Source: Enterobacter sp. CC120223-11
GTDB lineage: Bacteria > Pseudomonadota > Gammaproteobacteria > Enterobacterales > Enterobacteriaceae
NCBI RefSeq assembly: GCF_900215375.1
Contig: NZ_OBEF01000004.1
Location: 186,001 to 250,000 of the forward strand
Direction: 5' to 3'
DNA: 64,000 nucleotides
A program made the translations under genes and the position numbers. Position 1 is the stretch's first letter. Every line of letters starts with the position of its first letter. Below the pieces are notes generated by a model, which saw nothing but the letters and a program-made list of their open reading frames with translations, searched no databases and was not told the origin of the DNA. Below, piece after piece: positions 30,486 through 41,480 of the stretch.

Positions 30486-31919
30486 TTATTTCCCGCTGTC
30501 TTTCTGAATGCGCTTGATGATGTTGGTGGTGGAAACGCCGTCTTCAAAGTTCAGCACCATCACTTCCCCGCCGTTCGCCCAGACTTCCTCGCTACCCGCG
30601 ATTTGATCAGGTTTATAGTCGCCGCCCTTCACCAGCAGATCCGGCAGAATGCCTGCGATCAGGCGCTGCGGCGTGTCTTCCTCAAAGGAAACGACCCAGT
30701 CAACGGATTCCAGCGCGCCGAGCACGATCATACGCTGCTCAAGCGGATTCACCGGACGGGTTTCCCCTTTCAGACGCTTAGTCGAGGCATCGCTGTTCAC
30801 TGCGACAATCAGACGGTCGCCAAGCTTGCGAGCGTTAGAGAGATAAGAGACATGGCCCGCGTGCAGAATGTCGAACACGCCGTTGGTCATCACCACTTTC
30901 TCGCCGCGTTTACGGGCAGCCGCAACCGCCTGCTTCAGCTCGGCCTCGCTCATCACGCCAAAGCCAGTGTCAGCGCGACCGCGAACCGCGTTCTCAAGCT
31001 CGATTGGCGAAACGGTAGAAGTCCCGAGTTTGCCGACGACAACGCCTGCTGCGGCGTTGGCGAAGAAGCACGCTTCCTCCAGTGAATTACCGGCAGCCAG
31101 CGTCGCCGCAAGCACGCCAATCACCGTGTCACCCGCGCCGGTGACGTCATAAACTTCCTGCGCCTGAGTTGGCATATGCAGCGGCGCTTTGCCCGGCTGC
31201 AGCAGCGTCATGCCCTGTTCGGAACGGGTTACCAGCAGAGCAGAAAGATCGTAATCGGCAATCACCTTCATGCCGCGCTCAACGATTTCCGCTTCGCTCT
31301 TACATTTCCCGGCCACGGCTTCAAATTCTGAAAGGTTCGGCGTCAGCAGCGTCGCGCCACGGTAGCGCTCAAACTCAGTACCTTTTGGATCGATCAGCAC
31401 CGGAACGTTCGCCTTACGCGCCAGCTGAATCATCGCCTGCACGCTTTCCAGCGCGCCTTTGGCGTAGTCAGAAAGCACCAGCGCGCCGATGTGGCCCAGC
31501 GCCTGCTGAATACGCTCGTGCATTGGCTGCGGATCCACGCCAGCAAAGCCTTCCTCGAAGTCCAGACGAATCAGCTGCTGATTACGGGAAAGCACGCGCA
31601 GTTTGGTGATGGTCGGGTGCGTCGGTACGGAGACGAAATCACACTTCACGTTAACGTCCGCCAGCGCTTTGCTCAGCGCACGCGCCGCATCATCAATGCC
31701 GGTCAGGCCTACCAGACGGGAGTTGGCGCCCAGAGAGGCGATGTTCATCGCCACGTTCGCAGCACCACCAGGGCGTTCCTCAATGGTATCCACTTTCACC
31801 ACCGGCACCGGGGCTTCCGGGGAGATGCGACTCGTCGGGCCGTACCAGTAGCGGTCCAGCATCACATCACCCACAACCATCACACCTGCACGTTCAAACT
31901 CTGGCAGCGTTACTTTCAT
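30486..31919 (-). CDS. hldE: Bifunctional heptose kinase/adenylyltransferase HldE
   Basis: HldE makes ADP-heptose for the lipopolysaccharide core: the N-terminal PfkB-type kinase domain (about residues 1-318) phosphorylates heptose 7-phosphate at position 1, and the C-terminal domain (about 344-477) transfers AMP. The kinase signature [11 protein letters not shown] lies near residue 260, and the nucleotidyl-transfer motif FDILHAGHV near 348. The 477 residues equal the E. coli length. An AGGAG ribosome site is present. It follows glnE by about 50 bases on the same strand. Confidence 0.97.
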   Translation of the reverse strand: MKVTLPEFERAGVMVVGDVMLDRYWYGPTSRISPEAPVPVVKVDTIEERPGGAANVAMNIASLGANSRLVGLTGIDDAARALSKALADVNVKCDFVSVPTHPTITKLRVLSRNQQLIRLDFEEGFAGVDPQPMHERIQQALGHIGALVLSDYAKGALESVQAMIQLARKANVPVLIDPKGTEFERYRGATLLTPNLSEFEAVAGKCKSEAEIVERGMKVIADYDLSALLVTRSEQGMTLLQPGKAPLHMPTQAQEVYDVTGAGDTVIGVLAATLAAGNSLEEACFFANAAAGVVVGKLGTSTVSPIELENAVRGRADTGFGVMSEAELKQAVAAARKRGEKVVMTNGVFDILHAGHVSYLSNARKLGDRLIVAVNSDASTKRLKGETRPVNPLEQRMIVLGALESVDWVVSFEEDTPQRLIAGILPDLLVKGGDYKPDQIAGSEEVWANGGEVMVLNFEDGVSTTNIIKRIQKDSGK

Positions 31920-31968
31920 TCCAGACTCCTGAAAGATTCATCAATTGCGCGCGATAATAGCATAAGCT

Positions 31969-34806
31969 TCACATAACCAGCCATTTCTGCCATGAGGCGG
32001 CGACCAGCTCTCGCTCTTGCGAGAAGGCATCCAGCGCCACATGCCCGGCCTCTTCCTGCAAAGCCAGATGATGCAGCGCATCACGGAGCGTCGTGTAAGC
32101 CCGACTCAGCGCCAACCCTTCCTGCTCATCCATAATGTCGTTCTGCGCCAGCAGCTCGAGGATGCGCACGTTATCAGACCAGCGCGTCAGCTTCGGCTTA
32201 TCATGGGCAAAACGCAGCACCAGGTACTGGGTGATAAATTCGATGTCCTGGATGCCGCCTTCATCAGCTTTAATATCAAAGCGATCCTTATGTTTACCGC
32301 CCAGGTGAGCACGCATTTTTTCACGCATTTCACGCACTTCGGTTTGCAGCTTTTCGCCTTCACGCGGTAGCGTCAGCACGTCGCGGCGAATGGCGTCGAA
32401 CTGCGCCTGAAGCTGCGGATCGCCATACACCACGCGGGCGCGAACCAGTGCCTGATGCTCCCAGGTCCAGGCTTCGTTTCGCTGATAATCGGCGAACGAT
32501 TCGGTCGTCGTGACCAGCATGCCCGCCGCCCCGGAAGGACGTAAGCGAGCGTCCACTTCGTACAGAATGCCGGACGAAGTTCGGGTGCTGAACAGGTGCA
32601 TGATGCGCTGCGCGAGACGCAGGTAGAACTGACGGCCGTCAATTTCGCGCTCGCCGTCGGTCATCACGTCCGCCGGGCAGTCGTGGAGGAAAACCAGATC
32701 GAGATCGGAGCTGTAGCCAAGCTCCCAGCCGCCGAGCTTGCCATAACCGACAACGGCGAAACCGCGCCCCTGACGATCGGCCAGGTGCTTCGGCTGGCCG
32801 AAACGGGCCACCATCTGCGTCCAGGCCTGCTGGACGACCGCGTCGATCATCGCCTCCGCAAGCCAGGTTAAGTGATCGCTCACTTTCATCACCGGCAGCG
32901 TTCCGGCGATATCCGCCGCCGCCACGCGCAGCAGCTGCGCCTGTTTGAACTGACGCAGCGCTTCCAGCTGTTGTTCTTCATCCTCTTCCGGCACGCGCAG
33001 CAGGTACTGGCGCAGCTCGTCGCGATAGGCGTCGGTCGCCGTTGGCTGATAAAGCGTGTTCGGGTCGAGCAGTTCATCGAGCAGCAGCGGATAACGCGCC
33101 AGCTGGCTGGCCACCATGGGCGAAGCGGCGCAAAGGCGGATCAGGTGCTTCAGCGCGCCGGGGAATTCACTCAGCAGTTCAAGATAGGTGGTGCGGGTGA
33201 CGATGCCGGTCAGCAGAGGCATGATGCGGGCCAGCGGCACGGGAGCATCTTCCCGGCTGCACACTTCACTCAGTAAATGCGGCATCAGCGAATCCAGAAC
33301 CTGACGCCCGCGCGGGCCGATGGTGCGCTTATCCAGCTCTTTTTTGAAATCGGCGATCAGCGCCAGTACCTGATGACGATCGCCGTCTGTCAGATGCGCC
33401 AGCCCTGGCGTGGTGTCATCCTCCTGCAGTGCATCCTGCCACAGCTCGCGCCAGTGTTCGGAGAGTTGCTCATCCGCCGGGGTTTCTTCGTCGTCGCCAA
33501 TCAGCTCGTTAAAAATCTGCCGCACCTGCGCCATGTGCTCATCCAGCGCCTGGCTGAGCGCTTCCCAGTCGGCGAAATGCATGCCCCACGCCAGACGGGC
33601 GCGGTTCAGCTCATCCTGTGGCAGGGTTTGCGTTTGCTCATCGTTGATGCTCTGCAGCAGGTTTTCCAGGCGACGTAAAAACAGGTAGGCATCGTGCAGC
33701 TGCTGTGCTTCACCCGCAGGTAAAAGATGCAGTGTTTCGATGGCGTCCAGCGTCGGCAGCAGCGAGCGGCCCTGAAGAGAGGGCTCGCGGCCACCGCGAA
33801 TCAGCTGGAAGACCTGAACGATAAACTCGATTTCACGAATGCCGCCCGCGCCAAGCTTGATGTTGTCCTTCAGGCCACGGCGGCGCACTTCGCGCGCGAT
33901 CATCCCCTTCATGTTGCGCAGCGACTGGATCACGCTGAAATCAATATAGCGACGGAAAACGAACGGCCGCAGCATGGCGCGCAGTTCGTCAACGTAGAGC
34001 CCTTCCCGGTCGCCCATGATGCGCGCTTTGACCATCGCATAGCGTTCCCAGTCACGCCCCTGTTCCTGGTAATAGTCTTCCAGCGCGGCAAAGCTCAGCA
34101 CCAGCGGACCACTTTCGCCGAAGGGGCGCAGGCGCATATCCACGCGATAGACAAAGCCGTCCATCGTCGCCTGATCGAGCACTTTGATAAGACGCTGCCC
34201 CATGCGGGTGAAGAACTGGGCGTTGTCGAGTTCGCGCCGTCCGCCCTGTGTTGAACCGTGCTCCGGCCAGGCAAAGATAAGGTCGATATCAGAAGAGAAA
34301 TTGAGTTCACCGCCACCAAGCTTGCCCATGCCCAGGATCAGCAGCGGCTGCGGTTTCCCTTCGGCATTGCAGGGCGTGCCCCACTCGCGGCAGCAGGCGT
34401 CGTAAATCCAGTCACGTGCGCTAACAATCAGCGTTTCGGCCAGGTGGCTCAGCTGCTGCAAGCTGTTTTCGGTGGAATGCAGCGAGAGGGCCTGCGCCCA
34501 GGCGATACGCACCATGATGCGGCGACGGAACAGGCGCAGCTCGCGCATCAGGCTGTTTTCATCGCTGACGTCCGCCAGCCTCTCCTGAAGCCAGGCGGCA
34601 TAGTGTTGCCACTCATCCGCGAGCGGCGGGCTGCTTTCCAGCTCGCTCAGCCATTCAGGGTGCGCAACCAGGCTTTGGCTGATGAAATCGCTAAAGATCA
34701 TCGCCGCCTGCGCCTGTGTGCTTAGCGAACCGGCGGGAAAATCGTCCGGCAGTCGGTCAACCACCGTCTGCCAGTGCTGCTGTAACTGCATAGAAAACGG
34801 TGTCAT
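31969..34806 (-). CDS. glnE: Glutamine synthetase adenylyltransferase/adenylyl-removing enzyme GlnE
   Basis: GlnE adds AMP to, and removes it from, glutamine synthetase under PII control, tuning nitrogen assimilation. The 945 residues (E. coli 946) contain two nucleotidyltransferase domains: the N-terminal removing domain with [15 protein letters not shown] near residue 165, and the C-terminal adenylating domain with [15 protein letters not shown] near 692. It sits 17 bases after ygiF and upstream of hldE. Confidence 0.97.
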   Translation of the reverse strand: MTPFSMQLQQHWQTVVDRLPDDFPAGSLSTQAQAAMIFSDFISQSLVAHPEWLSELESSPPLADEWQHYAAWLQERLADVSDENSLMRELRLFRRRIMVRIAWAQALSLHSTENSLQQLSHLAETLIVSARDWIYDACCREWGTPCNAEGKPQPLLILGMGKLGGGELNFSSDIDLIFAWPEHGSTQGGRRELDNAQFFTRMGQRLIKVLDQATMDGFVYRVDMRLRPFGESGPLVLSFAALEDYYQEQGRDWERYAMVKARIMGDREGLYVDELRAMLRPFVFRRYIDFSVIQSLRNMKGMIAREVRRRGLKDNIKLGAGGIREIEFIVQVFQLIRGGREPSLQGRSLLPTLDAIETLHLLPAGEAQQLHDAYLFLRRLENLLQSINDEQTQTLPQDELNRARLAWGMHFADWEALSQALDEHMAQVRQIFNELIGDDEETPADEQLSEHWRELWQDALQEDDTTPGLAHLTDGDRHQVLALIADFKKELDKRTIGPRGRQVLDSLMPHLLSEVCSREDAPVPLARIMPLLTGIVTRTTYLELLSEFPGALKHLIRLCAASPMVASQLARYPLLLDELLDPNTLYQPTATDAYRDELRQYLLRVPEEDEEQQLEALRQFKQAQLLRVAAADIAGTLPVMKVSDHLTWLAEAMIDAVVQQAWTQMVARFGQPKHLADRQGRGFAVVGYGKLGGWELGYSSDLDLVFLHDCPADVMTDGEREIDGRQFYLRLAQRIMHLFSTRTSSGILYEVDARLRPSGAAGMLVTTTESFADYQRNEAWTWEHQALVRARVVYGDPQLQAQFDAIRRDVLTLPREGEKLQTEVREMREKMRAHLGGKHKDRFDIKADEGGIQDIEFITQYLVLRFAHDKPKLTRWSDNVRILELLAQNDIMDEQEGLALSRAYTTLRDALHHLALQEEAGHVALDAFSQERELVAASWQKWLVM

Positions 34807-34823
34807 GACTGCCCTCGTGAAAG

Positions 34824-35738
34824 TTATCGTCCGGTGACCAGGAAGGCCGTCAGCATCAGTTTAGCCTGCACAATTTGCGGCTTAAACGCCGCCTTTTTAG
34901 CGTCCGATGCGCTGGCAATCGCTTCGCCAATCTGCGCCATTTGTGCGGCAGCCATTTCGTGTTCAGGCTGGAGGGCATCGCGTATAAACGCCACCGCCGT
35001 TAATACTTCGGCTTTAGCTTTCTCATTCCCGCGCAGCCACAGCTCTTCGTGATACTGCCAGTGCGCCAGCGCCGCTTCGAGGGCGGCGTTGCCCTGTTCT
35101 TTAAATTCGCTTTTTTTCAGCGCACGCTCGGCATTACCTGCCGCCAGATGGTAGCCGCGCGCCGCTTTGCTGAGGCTTCCCTGGCGCAGCACGCCTGCGG
35201 AAATCAGCTGCTCGGCTAAATCCAGAATATCGTCAACCTGGCCATGAAGCAGCTCCAGCTCCAGCTCGCAAATCGGCTCCTGATGGCTACCCGCTTTCAC
35301 ATCGCCCAAATCCAGCGCCAGTTCAATGCGGCTTTGGTTATGATTCACCAGCCATTTTTCACGGTAAAAATCAGTGCTGAACAGCGGCTTAACCTGAGAG
35401 GCCAGCTCCGGCGGTAGCTCGCCCTGCGGCCAGACTTCAGCAGGCAGCTTTTCCAGCGCCAGCTCGGCTTTATCGAGGTCGATATTGTATTCAGGACGGG
35501 AATGTAAGCCGCCGACGACTTTACCGGCGATTTTCATCGTCATCTCATAGCGACCGTTGTGGCCGCGAATGCGCAGGCCCATGTCATGACGACGCAGCCA
35601 GCTGTCGGCGGTTTCGTAGTAGATGTTGAGCAGCTGAGCCGCAGGGATATGTTCCGCGGAAAGGGCGTTGAGCTGCTGGCGAAGGGCGTCGACGCCGTGC
35701 TGCTCAACGATGAACTTCAATTCAATTTCCTGATCCAT
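34824..35738 (-). CDS. ygiF: Inorganic triphosphatase YgiF, form without the CHAD domain
   Basis: YgiF hydrolyses inorganic triphosphate. The N-terminal CYTH domain (residues 1-200) is intact, with the EIELKF motif at 4-9, the charged barrel residues ([14 protein letters not shown]) and CELELE. After this, about 100 helical residues align with E. coli up to [10 protein letters not shown] and then the protein stops at 304 residues, where E. coli YgiF has 433. The missing part is most of the polyphosphate-binding CHAD domain. The stop is 17 bases before glnE, so nothing is left over downstream. Confidence 0.9.
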   Translation of the reverse strand: MDQEIELKFIVEQHGVDALRQQLNALSAEHIPAAQLLNIYYETADSWLRRHDMGLRIRGHNGRYEMTMKIAGKVVGGLHSRPEYNIDLDKAELALEKLPAEVWPQGELPPELASQVKPLFSTDFYREKWLVNHNQSRIELALDLGDVKAGSHQEPICELELELLHGQVDDILDLAEQLISAGVLRQGSLSKAARGYHLAAGNAERALKKSEFKEQGNAALEAALAHWQYHEELWLRGNEKAKAEVLTAVAFIRDALQPEHEMAAAQMAQIGEAIASASDAKKAAFKPQIVQAKLMLTAFLVTGR

Positions 35739-35936
35739 GACTGATTTCTTATGGTTGCAAAGCCTTGATTGAACGTTACGCCGAACTTCTGCGCATCTTT
35801 TTTGTCAGTAGAGTGTATTTCGCGGTACTTTGCCATGCAATCGCCTCCTGGAGGATTCCGATTGCGGCAGAATGCCTGGCATCGTCAGACTGATGCCTTT
35901 ACTATCGATTCACTTTATGACAATAACGAAGACCCG

Positions 35937-36557
35937 ATGCCTAAATTACGCCTGATTGGATTAACTTTACTCGCGCTTAGCGCAACTGCTGCCGTTCACG
36001 CGGAAGAAACTCGCTACGTTTCTGATGAACTGAATACCTGGGTTCGCAGCGGCCCTGGCGACAATTATCGCCTGGCGGGCACCGTCAGCGCGGGTGAAGC
36101 CGTCACCCTGCTTCAGACCAACGAGAATACCGAGTATGGCCAGGTGCGCGACAGCAACGGCCGTACCGCATGGATCCCACTGAAAGAGCTGAAAAGCGAA
36201 CCGAGCTTTAAAAGCCGCGTGCCGGAACTTGAAAATCAGGTTAAAACCCTGACCGACAAACTGAACAATATCGACGGCACCTGGAATCAGCGCACGGCGG
36301 ACATGCAGAAAAAAGTCGCTGGCAGCGACAGCGCCATCAGCAGCCTGAAGGCCGAAAATCAGAAGCTGAAAAACGAGCTTATCGTGGCGCAGAAAAAGGT
36401 GAATGCCGCCAATCTGCAGCTCGATGACAAACAGCGCACCATCATCATGCAGTGGTTTATGTACGGTGGCGGCGTGCTGGGTGTGGGTCTGATTCTGGGC
36501 CTGGTTCTGCCGCGCCTGGTGCCAAGCCGTAAGCGTAACGATCGCTGGATGAACTGA
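35937..36557 (+). CDS. ygiM: SH3-domain membrane protein YgiM
   Basis: YgiM is a TIGR04211-type protein of 206 residues with a cleaved signal (to HAEE), a bacterial SH3 domain (about residues 25-90; [11 protein letters not shown]), a coiled coil (95-165) and a C-terminal membrane helix ending in a basic tail. It is anchored in the inner membrane with the SH3 domain outside; its function is not established. The ATG at 35937 matches the E. coli start; the frame upstream is non-coding leader. It precedes cca. Confidence 0.92.
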   Translation: MPKLRLIGLTLLALSATAAVHAEETRYVSDELNTWVRSGPGDNYRLAGTVSAGEAVTLLQTNENTEYGQVRDSNGRTAWIPLKELKSEPSFKSRVPELENQVKTLTDKLNNIDGTWNQRTADMQKKVAGSDSAISSLKAENQKLKNELIVAQKKVNAANLQLDDKQRTIIMQWFMYGGGVLGVGLILGLVLPRLVPSRKRNDRWMN

Positions 36558-36628
36558 CCGCCCGATTCGCTAATCCCTCTACACTTACGTATTATCTCCC
36601 GATAATCAAAGTAGAGGGGTTGTGTGGC

Positions 36629-37867
36629 GTGAAGACATATCTGGTCGGTGGTGCAGTTCGTGATGCGTTGTTAGGCCTGCCGGTCAAAGACAAAGATTGG
36701 GTCGTCGTCGGCGCCACCCCACAGCAAATGCTCGACGCGGGCTACCAGCAGGTAGGCCGCGATTTTCCTGTTTTTCTCCATCCGAAGACTCACGAAGAGT
36801 ACGCCCTCGCACGCACCGAGCGGAAATCAGGTTCCGGTTACACCGGTTTTACCTGCTACGCCGCACCGGACGTGACGCTGGAGCAAGATTTGCTGCGCCG
36901 CGATTTGACCGTCAACGCCCTTGCCCAGGACGAAAGCGGCGAAATTATCGACCCGTATAACGGCCAATCCGATCTGCAAAACCGCCTGCTGCGCCACGTA
37001 TCCCCGGCCTTCGGCGAAGATCCGCTCCGCGTTTTGCGTGTGGCTCGCTTTGCGGCCCGCTATGCGCATCTGAGTTTCCGTATCGCCGATGAAACGATGG
37101 CGCTGATGCGTGAGATGACCGCGACGGGCGAGCTGGAACACCTCACGCCGGAGCGCGTGTGGAAAGAAACCGAAAACGCAATGAGCACGCGCAACCCGCA
37201 GGTTTTCTTCCAGACGCTGCGCGACTGCGGTGCGTTAAAAGTGCTGTTCCCTGAGTTAGACGCGCTGTATGGCGTGCCTGCTCCGGCCAAATGGCACCCT
37301 GAAATCGACACCGGCGTGCACACGCTGATGACGCTGACGATGGCGGCCATGCTCACGCCTGCCATTGACGTGCGTTTTGCCACGCTGTGCCACGACCTCG
37401 GCAAGGCGCTCACGCCAAAAGAGTTCTGGCCGCGCCATCACGGCCACGGTTTAGCGGGCGTCAAACTCGTCGAACAGCTCTGCGCTCGCCTGCGCGTGCC
37501 TAACGAAATGCGCGATTTGGCGAAGCTGGTGGCGGAGTTTCACGATCTGATTCACACCTTCCCGATTCTCAAACCCGCCACTATCGTGAAGCTCTTCGAC
37601 TCTCTAGATGCCTGGCGCAAGCCGCAGCGCGTGGAGCAACTGGCGCTGACCAGCGAGGCGGACGTGCGTGGGCGCACAACGTTTGAAGCCTGCGATTATC
37701 CGCAAGGGCGTTTACTGCGCGAAGCGTGGGATGTGGCGAAATCGGTGCCGACGAAGCCGGTGATTGAGGCTGGGTTTAAAGGGCCGGAAGTGCGGGAGGA
37801 ACTGACGCGACGCCGGATTGAGGCCGTCGCGCAGTGGAAAGAGAAACGCTGTCCGCAGGTTACATAA
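36629..37867 (+). CDS. cca: tRNA nucleotidyltransferase Cca
   Basis: Cca builds and repairs the 3' CCA of tRNAs. The GTG at 36629 follows a GAGGGG ribosome site and gives 412 residues, as in E. coli. The nucleotidyltransferase head has [10 protein letters not shown] and the metal acids KDKDW near residue 21, then RRDLTVNA near 91. The C-terminal HD phosphohydrolase domain shows LCHDLGK near 255 and RHHGHG. Its last 8 bases overlap the end of the convergent uppP. Confidence 0.97.
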   Translation: MKTYLVGGAVRDALLGLPVKDKDWVVVGATPQQMLDAGYQQVGRDFPVFLHPKTHEEYALARTERKSGSGYTGFTCYAAPDVTLEQDLLRRDLTVNALAQDESGEIIDPYNGQSDLQNRLLRHVSPAFGEDPLRVLRVARFAARYAHLSFRIADETMALMREMTATGELEHLTPERVWKETENAMSTRNPQVFFQTLRDCGALKVLFPELDALYGVPAPAKWHPEIDTGVHTLMTLTMAAMLTPAIDVRFATLCHDLGKALTPKEFWPRHHGHGLAGVKLVEQLCARLRVPNEMRDLAKLVAEFHDLIHTFPILKPATIVKLFDSLDAWRKPQRVEQLALTSEADVRGRTTFEACDYPQGRLLREAWDVAKSVPTKPVIEAGFKGPEVREELTRRRIEAVAQWKEKRCPQVT

Positions 37868-38681
37868 ACACCGCGTAGACCGCTGCCGCCACAACGAAGC
37901 GGTAGATGGCAAACGGAATAAAGGTGATGCGCTTGATGATATGCAGGAAGGTTTTGATAGCAAACAGCGCCACCACAAACGCGGTCGCAAAGCCCACGGC
38001 AAACATCGGAATATCAGAAGTGGTCAGGAAGCCGATGCTCTTGTAGAGATCGAGCGCCGTCGCCCCCATCATCATCGGCACCGCCAGCAGGAAGGAAAAC
38101 TCCGCCGCCGCATAGCGACTCACGCCAAGCAGCATCCCGCCTGCGATAGTGGAACCTGAACGAGAGAAGCCCGGCCACAGCGCCAGACACTGGAAGCAGC
38201 CGATGGCGAAGGCCTGGAAGTAAGTCATATCGTCAACGCTCTGCGCGCGCGGCTCTTTCGGCTTTAAAAGTTCTGCCGCAATCAGCAGTACGCCGCCGAC
38301 AATCAGCGCATACATGACGTTGATTGGGTTGAACAGTGACTTAATAAAATCGTGCAACACCAGCCCCAGCACCACCGCCGGGAACATCGCCAGCAGCACA
38401 TGAATCAGCGACAGGCGGCCTGTCCCCATACCTTCATGCACCGGCGGGCGGCCAAAATGAATCCCAATCAGGCCAAACAGGCGACGCCAGAACATCACCA
38501 CCACCGCAAGGATCGATCCTAACTGGATAACCACCTCAAAGGTGTTCGCCTTATCGCCCTCAAAGCCCAGCAGGTGGCCGACGATGATCATGTGTCCGGT
38601 ACTGGAAACGGGTAAAAACTCCGTCAGTCCTTCGACAACACCCAGGATAGCCGCAATCAGCAGCGAGTGCATATCGCTCAT
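37860..38681 (-). CDS. uppP: Undecaprenyl-diphosphatase UppP (BacA)
   Basis: UppP is an inner-membrane enzyme that removes a phosphate from undecaprenyl pyrophosphate, recycling the lipid carrier for cell-wall synthesis; extra copies give bacitracin resistance. The 273 residues form several membrane helices and hold both signatures: [14 protein letters not shown] near residue 17 and PGFSRSGST near residue 168. The ribosome site AAGGG precedes the ATG. Its 3' end overlaps cca by 8 bases. Confidence 0.97.
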   Translation of the reverse strand: MSDMHSLLIAAILGVVEGLTEFLPVSSTGHMIIVGHLLGFEGDKANTFEVVIQLGSILAVVVMFWRRLFGLIGIHFGRPPVHEGMGTGRLSLIHVLLAMFPAVVLGLVLHDFIKSLFNPINVMYALIVGGVLLIAAELLKPKEPRAQSVDDMTYFQAFAIGCFQCLALWPGFSRSGSTIAGGMLLGVSRYAAAEFSFLLAVPMMMGATALDLYKSIGFLTTSDIPMFAVGFATAFVVALFAIKTFLHIIKRITFIPFAIYRFVVAAAVYAVFM

Positions 38682-38780
38682 TCAATAAACCCTTAAATAA
38701 TAGAAAAAAGAAGCTACAAAAATGAATCCAGCTCTAAGACATAACTATCGGTGTTTCGTTTACTCATGATGAATTTATTC

Positions 38781-39143
38781 TTACGGTTTCGGATTTACGC
38801 CACGCTCGATGATGACGCCAACGTTGGCCGCACGCGCCACGGCGCCCGGCTTGCTGAGCTTAATGCGCACCCACGGCGAGTTAAAGCGCGTCAGCAGAAT
38901 CTGCGCAACTTCTTCGGCCACGCGTTCCACCAGCGCAAAACGCCCGCCTTCAACATGCGCGACAACTGCGTCACTGATGTCGGCGTAGCTCAGGCAATCT
39001 TCAACGTTGTCGCTGACGGCGGATTTGCGGTTATCCCACGCCATTTCGATATCGAACACCAGCCTCTGTTCGATGGTCTGCTCCCAGTCGTAAACGCCAA
39101 TAGTGGTGATTACCGAAAGTTGCTCTATAAATACAATATCCAT
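38781..39143 (-). CDS. folB: Dihydroneopterin aldolase FolB
   Basis: FolB cleaves or epimerises dihydroneopterin in folate synthesis. The start at 39143 gives 120 residues (122 in E. coli); the open frame upstream is outside the family. Conserved segments are [12 protein letters not shown] near residue 16, the catalytic tyrosine in LSYADI, the [12 protein letters not shown] helix and RIKLSKPGA with the catalytic lysine near residue 98. It is divergent from plsY. Confidence 0.96.
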   Translation of the reverse strand: MDIVFIEQLSVITTIGVYDWEQTIEQRLVFDIEMAWDNRKSAVSDNVEDCLSYADISDAVVAHVEGGRFALVERVAEEVAQILLTRFNSPWVRIKLSKPGAVARAANVGVIIERGVNPKP

Positions 39144-39250
39144 CACGCCCTGCCTGCTTTTTGCCCACGCCGGATACCACTTCCGACAAAATATGCGTAT
39201 TATCCACAGATGAAGAGAATACCGATACATTTTCAAAACGGAACAGCGTT

Positions 39251-39874
39251 ATGAGTGCAATCGAGCCTGGAATGGTAATCCTGGCCTACCTTTGCGGCTC
39301 AATTTCCAGCGCCATTCTGGTCTGCCGCCTCGCGGGTCTGCCTGACCCACGCGCGAGCGGCTCCGGCAATCCCGGAGCGACCAACGTTTTAAGAATTGGC
39401 GGCAAGGGAGCAGCCGTAGCAGTCCTGATATTCGACATCCTCAAAGGCATGTTGCCGACCTGGGGTGCCTGGGCGCTGGGGTTTACCCCCTTCTGGCTCG
39501 GCATGGTCGCTATTGCCGCCTGTCTCGGCCATATCTGGCCGGTCTTCTTCGGTTTTCGCGGCGGTAAAGGCGTGGCCACTGCGTTTGGCGCTATCGCCCC
39601 CATTGGCTGGGACTTAACGGGCGTCATGGCCGGCACCTGGCTGCTGACTATCCTTCTTAGCGGCTACTCTTCGCTGGGTGCCATCGTCAGTGCACTGGTT
39701 GCGCCGTTTTATGTCTGGTGGTTCAAACCGCAGTACACCTTCCCGGTTTCCATGCTTTCCTGCCTTATTTTGCTGCGCCATCACGACAACATCCAGCGTC
39801 TCTGGCGTCGTCAGGAGAGCAAAATATGGTCGCGCCTGAAGCGTAAGAAAAAGCCTCAGGACCCGCAGGAATAA
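39251..39874 (+). CDS. plsY: Glycerol-3-phosphate acyltransferase PlsY
   Basis: PlsY transfers an acyl group from acyl phosphate to glycerol 3-phosphate at the inner membrane, the first step of phospholipid synthesis. The 207 residues form several membrane helices and carry the three family motifs: [11 protein letters not shown] near residue 37, [18 protein letters not shown] near 96-115, and the SGYSSLGA segment near 137. The C-terminal tail is strongly basic. The ATG at 39251 matches E. coli. It is the last backbone gene before the accessory block. Confidence 0.95.
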   Translation: MSAIEPGMVILAYLCGSISSAILVCRLAGLPDPRASGSGNPGATNVLRIGGKGAAVAVLIFDILKGMLPTWGAWALGFTPFWLGMVAIAACLGHIWPVFFGFRGGKGVATAFGAIAPIGWDLTGVMAGTWLLTILLSGYSSLGAIVSALVAPFYVWWFKPQYTFPVSMLSCLILLRHHDNIQRLWRRQESKIWSRLKRKKKPQDPQE

Positions 39875-39883
39875 TTCCTCCCT

Positions 39884-39904
39884 TCGCCGCCAGTCGCGCG
39901 GCGA
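39884..39904 (+). terminator. Hairpin after plsY
   Basis: TCGCCGC and GCGGCGA pair around a 7-base loop, 10 bases after the plsY stop, followed by an AT-rich but not T-only stretch. It probably marks the end of the backbone transcript. Confidence 0.5.
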
Positions 39905-39931
39905 CATTAATAATTACATTTAATTAACATC

Positions 39932-39946
39932 ATAAGCGTTTCCTAT
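39932..39946 (+). promoter_or_regulatory. Candidate Nac site upstream of the urease operon
   Basis: ATAAGCGTTTCCTAT fits the Nac pattern ATA-N9-TAT and nearly all of the longer form ATAA-N5-TNGTAT. Nac, induced by nitrogen limitation, activates the urease operon of Klebsiella from a site about 64 bases before the transcript start, which here would place that start near 40003. Weak -10-like sequence is present at 39989-39995. Confidence 0.5.
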
Positions 39947-40016
39947 GATCGCGAAGCCCATGCGCTGATCCATACTCATTAGCGACTGATTAATCACGCT
40001 ATTGCAGGGGTGCCAC

Positions 40017-40841
40017 TTGTCTGGCGCAGGACGGAAAAGTGAACATACGGGCTGGCGCGCCACGCTCGATCTGCTGTTTCGCCATACGCCGCAAAAAACG
40101 GTGCTGGCTTCCGCTCGCCATTCCGGCCCTCTCACCGTGCAGCGCCCCTTCTGGCCAGAAGGTGAAACCTGTCACCTCTATCTGCTGCATCCGCCCGGCG
40201 GCATCGTCGGCGGCGATGAACTGACTATTAACGTCAGCCTCGAAGCCAACAGCCATGCGCTCATCACCATGCCCGGTGCCAGCAAGTTCTACCGCAGTGC
40301 GGGCCCGCAGGCGAGACTCAGCCAGCGCTTTGAGGTGGGTGAAAATGCCATTCTCGAATGGCTGCCGCAGGACACCATTTTCTTCCCCGCAGCTCGTGCA
40401 ACCCTTCGCAGCATTTTTCATTTACAGGAAGGGGCCCGGCTGCTCGCCTGGGAGCTTTTTTGCCTCGGTCGCCCGGTGATGGGAGAGCGCTTTCACGAGG
40501 GAGAAATCAGCAACCGCCTTGAAGTGTGGAAGAACGGTGAGCCCCTGCTCATCGAGCGGCTGCACCTGCGCGACGGTGATTTAAGCGCCGTGGCCGAACA
40601 GCCGTGGACAGGCAGCCTGCTGTTTTACCCCGCCGATGAAACGATGCTTGAGTCAGTGCGCGAAAGCCTTGCACCACTCGATACCTATGCCGGGGCAACG
40701 CTTGCTGACGGCCTGCTGACGGTCCGCTTTTTGTCGCACGATAACCTGATTTGCCAGCGCGCCATGCGCGACGTCTGGCAGCAGCTTCGCCCGCAGTTAC
40801 TGAACAAATCGCCTCTGCTTCCCCGCATCTGGCTGACCTGA
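40017..40841 (+). CDS. ureD: Urease accessory protein UreD
   Basis: UreD binds apo-urease and, with UreF and UreG, opens the way for nickel to reach the active site. The 274 residues carry family segments such as VQRPFWPEGETCHLYLLHPP, GGIVGGDEL, TMPGASKFYRS and LPQDTIFFPAA. No ATG is available; the TTG at 40017 lies 6 bases behind an AGGGG ribosome site and is preferred over the TTG at 40002. It opens the order ureD-A-B-C-E-F-G, the same as in Klebsiella. Confidence 0.93.
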   Translation: MSGAGRKSEHTGWRATLDLLFRHTPQKTVLASARHSGPLTVQRPFWPEGETCHLYLLHPPGGIVGGDELTINVSLEANSHALITMPGASKFYRSAGPQARLSQRFEVGENAILEWLPQDTIFFPAARATLRSIFHLQEGARLLAWELFCLGRPVMGERFHEGEISNRLEVWKNGEPLLIERLHLRDGDLSAVAEQPWTGSLLFYPADETMLESVRESLAPLDTYAGATLADGLLTVRFLSHDNLICQRAMRDVWQQLRPQLLNKSPLLPRIWLT

Positions 40842-40850
40842 GAGAACGCT

Positions 40851-41153
40851 ATGGAACTGACGCCCAGAGAAAAAGACAAACTGCTGCTGTTCACCGCGGC
40901 CCTGGTGGCAGAGCGCCGCCTCGCCCGTGGGGTAAAACTCAATTACCCGGAATCCGTGGCGCTGATCAGCGCTTTCATCATGGAAGGCGCGCGCGACGGC
41001 AAAAGCGTGGCCTCACTGATGGAGGATGGCCGCCACGTGCTCACCCGCGATCAGGTGATGGAGGGCGTGCCGGAGATGATCCCCGACATTCAGGTGGAAG
41101 CCACGTTCCCGGACGGCTCCAAGCTCGTCACCGTGCACAACCCGATACTCTGA
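40851..41153 (+). CDS. ureA: Urease subunit gamma UreA
   Basis: UreA is the smallest structural subunit of the (UreABC)3 urease. The 100 residues are the full usual length, starting with [19 protein letters not shown] and holding [22 protein letters not shown] near residue 28 and the end VTVHNPIL. It lies 9 bases after ureD and 9 before ureB. Confidence 0.97.
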   Translation: MELTPREKDKLLLFTAALVAERRLARGVKLNYPESVALISAFIMEGARDGKSVASLMEDGRHVLTRDQVMEGVPEMIPDIQVEATFPDGSKLVTVHNPIL

Positions 41154-41162
41154 GGCAGCAAT

Positions 41163-41480
41163 ATGATCCCCGGTGAATACAAGATCCAAAGCGGCAATAT
41201 CGTCCTGAACCAGGGCCGCGAAACGCGAAAAATCGTCGTAGAGAACCATGGCGATCGCCCGATCCAGGTCGGATCGCACTACCACTTTTATGAAGTGAAC
41301 CTGGCGCTGAAATTCGATCGCTCCGCCTGCAAAGGCTTCCGCCTGAACATTGCGGCAGGCACCGCCGTGCGCTTTGAGCCAGGTCAGAAGCGCGAAGTGG
41401 AACTGGTTGCGGTCGCGGGTGACAAACGCATCTTTGGTTTTCGCGCAGACGTAATGGGTGAACTGGAGGCAAAACCATGA
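41163..41480 (+). CDS. ureB: Urease subunit beta UreB
   Basis: UreB is the second structural subunit of urease. The 105 residues show the family signature segments: start [15 protein letters not shown], then [19 protein letters not shown] and [16 protein letters not shown]. The stop overlaps the ureC start by 4 bases (ATGA), so the two are translated together in equal amounts. Confidence 0.97.
   Translation: MIPGEYKIQSGNIVLNQGRETRKIVVENHGDRPIQVGSHYHFYEVNLALKFDRSACKGFRLNIAAGTAVRFEPGQKREVELVAVAGDKRIFGFRADVMGELEAKP

Noticed and set aside
40002-40016. Earlier TTG start for ureD
   Set aside because: The AGGGG ribosome site would then lie inside the gene; the TTG at 40017 is correctly spaced from it.
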